64,000 bases of DNA, taken from NCBI RefSeq assembly GCF_028596025.1, contig NZ_CP117167.1, positions 744,001 through 808,000 on the forward strand, in the 5' to 3' direction. The stretch comes from Mucilaginibacter jinjuensis (GTDB lineage: Bacteria; Bacteroidota; Bacteroidia; Sphingobacteriales; Sphingobacteriaceae). Within the stretch, counting starts at the first letter, position 1. Each line of letters opens with the position of its first letter. The position numbers and the translations under genes are program-made. Below the pieces are notes generated by a model. It ran no database searches. It was not told the DNA's origin and worked only from the letters and a program-made list of their open reading frames with translations. This document shows positions 61,701-64,000 of the stretch, piece by piece.

Positions 61701-63602
61701 ATGTCTAAAATCATTGGAATCGACTTAGGAACAACAAATTCCTGCGTGGCCGTAATGGAAGGTAACGAACCCGTAGTTATTGCCAACAGCGAAGGTAAAC
61801 GCACTACACCATCTGTAGTTGCTTTTGTTGATAATGGCGAGCGTAAAGTGGGTGACCCAGCCAAACGCCAGTCTATTACCAACCCAACCAAAACTATTTA
61901 CTCTATAAAACGCTTTATGGGTAACTCTTTCAACGAGGTAACTACCGAAGTTGGCCGTGTACCATATAAAGTTGTTAAAGGCGACAACAACACACCACGT
62001 GTTGAAATTGGCGACCGTAAATATACCCCGCAAGAGATCTCAGCTATGATTCTTCAAAAAATGAAGAAAACTGCTGAAGACTTTTTAGGACAAGAAGTTA
62101 CTGAAGCGGTTATTACCGTACCGGCTTACTTTAATGATGCACAACGCCAGGCTACTAAAGAAGCCGGTGAAATTGCAGGCTTAACTGTAAAACGTATCAT
62201 TAACGAACCTACTGCTGCTGCCCTTGCTTACGGCCTGGATAAAGCACACAAAGACATGAAAATTGTTGTGTTTGACTGCGGTGGTGGTACTCATGACGTT
62301 TCTGTTTTAGAGTTAGGTGATGGCGTTTTCGAAGTGAAATCAACCGATGGTGATACTCACCTGGGTGGTGATGACTTTGACCAGGTTATTATTGACTGGT
62401 TGGCAGACGAATTTAAAAGCGACGAAGGTATTGACCTGCGTAAAGACCCTATGGCTTTACAACGCTTAAAAGAAGCTGCTGAGAAAGCTAAAATCGAATT
62501 ATCAAGCACTGCACAAAGCGAAATCAACCTGCCATACATTACTGCAGTTGATGGTATGCCTAAGCACTTGGTTAAATCTTTAAGCAAAGCTAAATTTGAG
62601 CAACTGGCTGATAGCTTAATTAAACGTACTATTGAGCCTTGCCGTACTGCATTGAAAAATGCTGGTTACAGCACTTCAGATATCGATGAGATTATCCTGG
62701 TTGGTGGTTCAACCCGTATCCCTGCTATTCAAGAGGCTGTTCAAAAATTCTTCGGTAAAGCGCCTTCAAAAGGTGTTAACCCTGATGAGGTTGTGGCCAT
62801 CGGTGCTGCAATTCAAGGTGGTGTATTAACCGGCGAAGTTAAAGACGTGTTATTGTTAGACGTTACCCCACTTTCATTAGGTATCGAAACTATGGGTGGT
62901 GTAATGACCCGCTTAATCGAATCTAACACTACTATCCCAAGCAAAAAATCTGAGACTTTCTCAACCGCGTCTGATAACCAGCCATCGGTAGAGATCCACA
63001 TTTTGCAAGGTGAGCGCCCTATGGCAGCACAAAACCGTACGCTTGGTCGCTTCCACCTGGATAGCATTCCGCCAGCGCCACGTGGTGTACCACAGGTAGA
63101 AGTTACCTTTGATATTGATGCTAACGGTATCCTGCACGTATCTGCTAAAGATAAAGCAACCGGTAAAGAGCAAAAAATCCGTATCGAAGCTTCATCTGGT
63201 TTAACTGATGCTGAGATCAAAAAGATGAAAGACGAAGCTGAAGCTAATGCTGATGCTGACAGAAAGGCAAAAGAAGAAGTTGAAAAACTGAACGGTGCCG
63301 ATGCTTTGATCTTCTCGACTGAGAAACAATTGAAAGAATATGGTGACAAAATACCTGCTGACAAAAAAGCACCTATCGAGTCATCTCTGGAAAAACTGAA
63401 ATCAGCTTTCTCTGCCAAAGATTTGGACGCTATCGAAGCTGCACAAACCGAGCTTAACGCTGCCTGGGCTACTGCATCTGAAGATATGTACAAAGCAACA
63501 GGTGATGCCGGTCAGGGTCAGCCTAACGCAGGCGGTCCGGAAGCAGGTGGCGCACAAGGCGGCGACACTGTAACCGATGTTGACTTTGAAGAAGTGAAAT
63601 AA
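61701..63602 (+). CDS. dnaK: Chaperone protein DnaK (Hsp70)
   Basis: 633 aa, standard length. N-terminal ATPase with [52 protein letters not shown], phosphate-2 loop [11 protein letters not shown] (Cys and His where most bacteria have Leu and Phe) and [12 protein letters not shown]; substrate domain ([36 protein letters not shown]) and lid, ending [14 protein letters not shown]. dnaJ and grpE are not adjacent. A strong terminator follows. Confidence 0.98.
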   Translation: MSKIIGIDLGTTNSCVAVMEGNEPVVIANSEGKRTTPSVVAFVDNGERKVGDPAKRQSITNPTKTIYSIKRFMGNSFNEVTTEVGRVPYKVVKGDNNTPRVEIGDRKYTPQEISAMILQKMKKTAEDFLGQEVTEAVITVPAYFNDAQRQATKEAGEIAGLTVKRIINEPTAAALAYGLDKAHKDMKIVVFDCGGGTHDVSVLELGDGVFEVKSTDGDTHLGGDDFDQVIIDWLADEFKSDEGIDLRKDPMALQRLKEAAEKAKIELSSTAQSEINLPYITAVDGMPKHLVKSLSKAKFEQLADSLIKRTIEPCRTALKNAGYSTSDIDEIILVGGSTRIPAIQEAVQKFFGKAPSKGVNPDEVVAIGAAIQGGVLTGEVKDVLLLDVTPLSLGIETMGGVMTRLIESNTTIPSKKSETFSTASDNQPSVEIHILQGERPMAAQNRTLGRFHLDSIPPAPRGVPQVEVTFDIDANGILHVSAKDKATGKEQKIRIEASSGLTDAEIKKMKDEAEANADADRKAKEEVEKLNGADALIFSTEKQLKEYGDKIPADKKAPIESSLEKLKSAFSAKDLDAIEAAQTELNAAWATASEDMYKATGDAGQGQPNAGGPEAGGAQGGDTVTDVDFEEVK

Positions 63603-63620
63603 TTATAATAGTTTTTTTTG

Positions 63621-63657
63621 AAAAGGGCTCCCCGGTTTATCCGGGGAGCCCTTTTTG
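63621..63657. terminator. Bidirectional terminator after dnaK
   Basis: A perfect 15-bp stem AAAAGGGCTCCCCGG / CCGGGGAGCCCTTTT with loop TTTAT; T runs on both strands. Confidence 0.93.
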
Positions 63658-63674
63658 TTTGTATATGCTTGTCC

Positions 63675-63777
63675 ACCCGTCATGCTGAACTTGTTTCAGC
63701 ACCCCACAGGACAGGTCGCAGACTTTGCTGACGGTGGCTTAGCATGTGGGATCCCGAAACAAGTTCGGGACGACGGA
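63675..63777. repeat. REP-like element, CCGTCATGCTGAACTTG type
   Basis: The left tip folds as TGCTGAAC/GTTTCAGCA-like, the right tip as TCCCGAA-ACAAG-TTCGGGA, and the ends CCGTC/GACGG pair. It is the inverted relative of 26233-26343. The two tip stems differ in sequence but keep pairing. Confidence 0.8.
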
Positions 63778-63783
63778 TGGATA

Positions 63784-63990
63784 TTACGACGGATTCCCCG
63801 ATTCCTCTCCCTCCTCAACCACAACCTCTTCTTGCTTAACCTCCCGTAAATACTTCCGCTTATAAAACAAGCGCAGCAAAGCAAATACCGGCCATATTAA
63901 AATAGGGCTCATTTGAGCGTACATTCTGGATAACGGCCATATTAAAATGCCGAACAAAAATATGATCGGTATGGCAATGGTACGGGCCAT
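63784..63990 (-). CDS. Small membrane protein at the window edge (possibly partial)
   Basis: 68 aa from ATG 63990; the frame stays open to the window end, so the true start may lie beyond. Two hydrophobic segments (IAIPIIFLFGILIWPLS and MSPILIWPVFALLRLFY), then a basic stretch and an acidic tail (KQEEVVVEEGEESGNPS). Family not recognised. Its 3' end is six bases from the REP element. Confidence 0.6.
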   Translation of the reverse strand: MARTIAIPIIFLFGILIWPLSRMYAQMSPILIWPVFALLRLFYKRKYLREVKQEEVVVEEGEESGNPS

Positions 63991-64000
63991 AAATAGCTTC

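Overview
The window reads as a chromosomal segment of a member of the Bacteroidota, most likely a Sphingobacteriaceae (Mucilaginibacter/Pedobacter-like). The support is promoters of the Bacteroidota type (TTTG, about 19 bases, TANNTTTG), mostly absent Shine-Dalgarno sequences, DUF2723 and OMP_b-brl_3 type proteins, zinc-free S14 and L36, and a core rpsL-rpsG-fusA-rpsJ / rplC...rplQ ribosomal cluster. The genus is inferred from memory of family features; no search was run.

Layout. 1-5.2 kb: a truncated HAMP/PAS histidine kinase, a bacteriophytochrome kinase broken by one surplus base in a homopolymer, and two paralogous mini-lipoproteins. 5.4-10.1 kb: a 920-residue secreted MG2/Plug-like protein, a small periplasmic protein, and accA. 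10.5-14.8 kb: an AT-rich SEC-C/HNH-like gene and a DUF2723 multispanning protein. 15-20.6 kb: tRNA-Gln, prs, rplY, pth, an outer-membrane beta-barrel receptor and an ArsC/YffB-like protein. 20.7-27.2 kb: an M1 peptidase, a carboxypeptidase-regulatory-like protein, a three-gene translationally coupled operon (Lgt-like transferase, Tes-like radical SAM enzyme, small membrane protein) and a two-domain rhodanese. 27.7-28.5 kb: a duplicated LTxxQ-repeat secreted protein.

28.9-32.5 kb: rpsL, rpsG, fusA and rpsJ under a strong promoter, closed by a terminator. 32.6-41.4 kb: a block of non-ribosomal genes that separates rpsJ from rplC: a ParE/RelE-type toxin-antitoxin pair, an FtsX/MacB-type permease, an EVE-like protein with a 50-residue partner, a coiled-coil membrane protein, a fungal-type (TYR1-like) prephenate dehydrogenase, a Cys-containing orphan and a second M1 peptidase. 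41.6-57.1 kb: the remaining S10, spc and alpha ribosomal genes with secY, map, infA and rpoA, from a near-perfect promoter to a terminator after rplQ. 57.2-64 kb: DUF1569, a membrane-anchored AraC-type regulator with a DoxX-like membrane protein, a PixA/AidA inclusion-body protein flanked by a 33-base repeat and a gene relic, a small secreted protein, dnaK and an edge gene.

What stands out. (1) Nearly every larger gap, including at least seven gaps inside the ribosomal operons, carries an AT-rich palindrome built by repeating a short word (for example GAGATATGAGATT) and its reverse complement. The word differs between gaps, but the same vocabularies recur tens of kilobases apart. (2) There are three families of classical REP-like inverted repeats. 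(3) The Lgt-like/Tes-like/small membrane protein operon looks like a lipid-modifying system. (4) Ribosomal mRNA leaders before rpsH and rpsM fold into two-stem structures, and short hairpins lie directly downstream of the -7 boxes of rpsL, rplC, infA and tRNA-Gln. (5) The prephenate dehydrogenase resembles the yeast enzyme rather than the usual bacterial TyrA.
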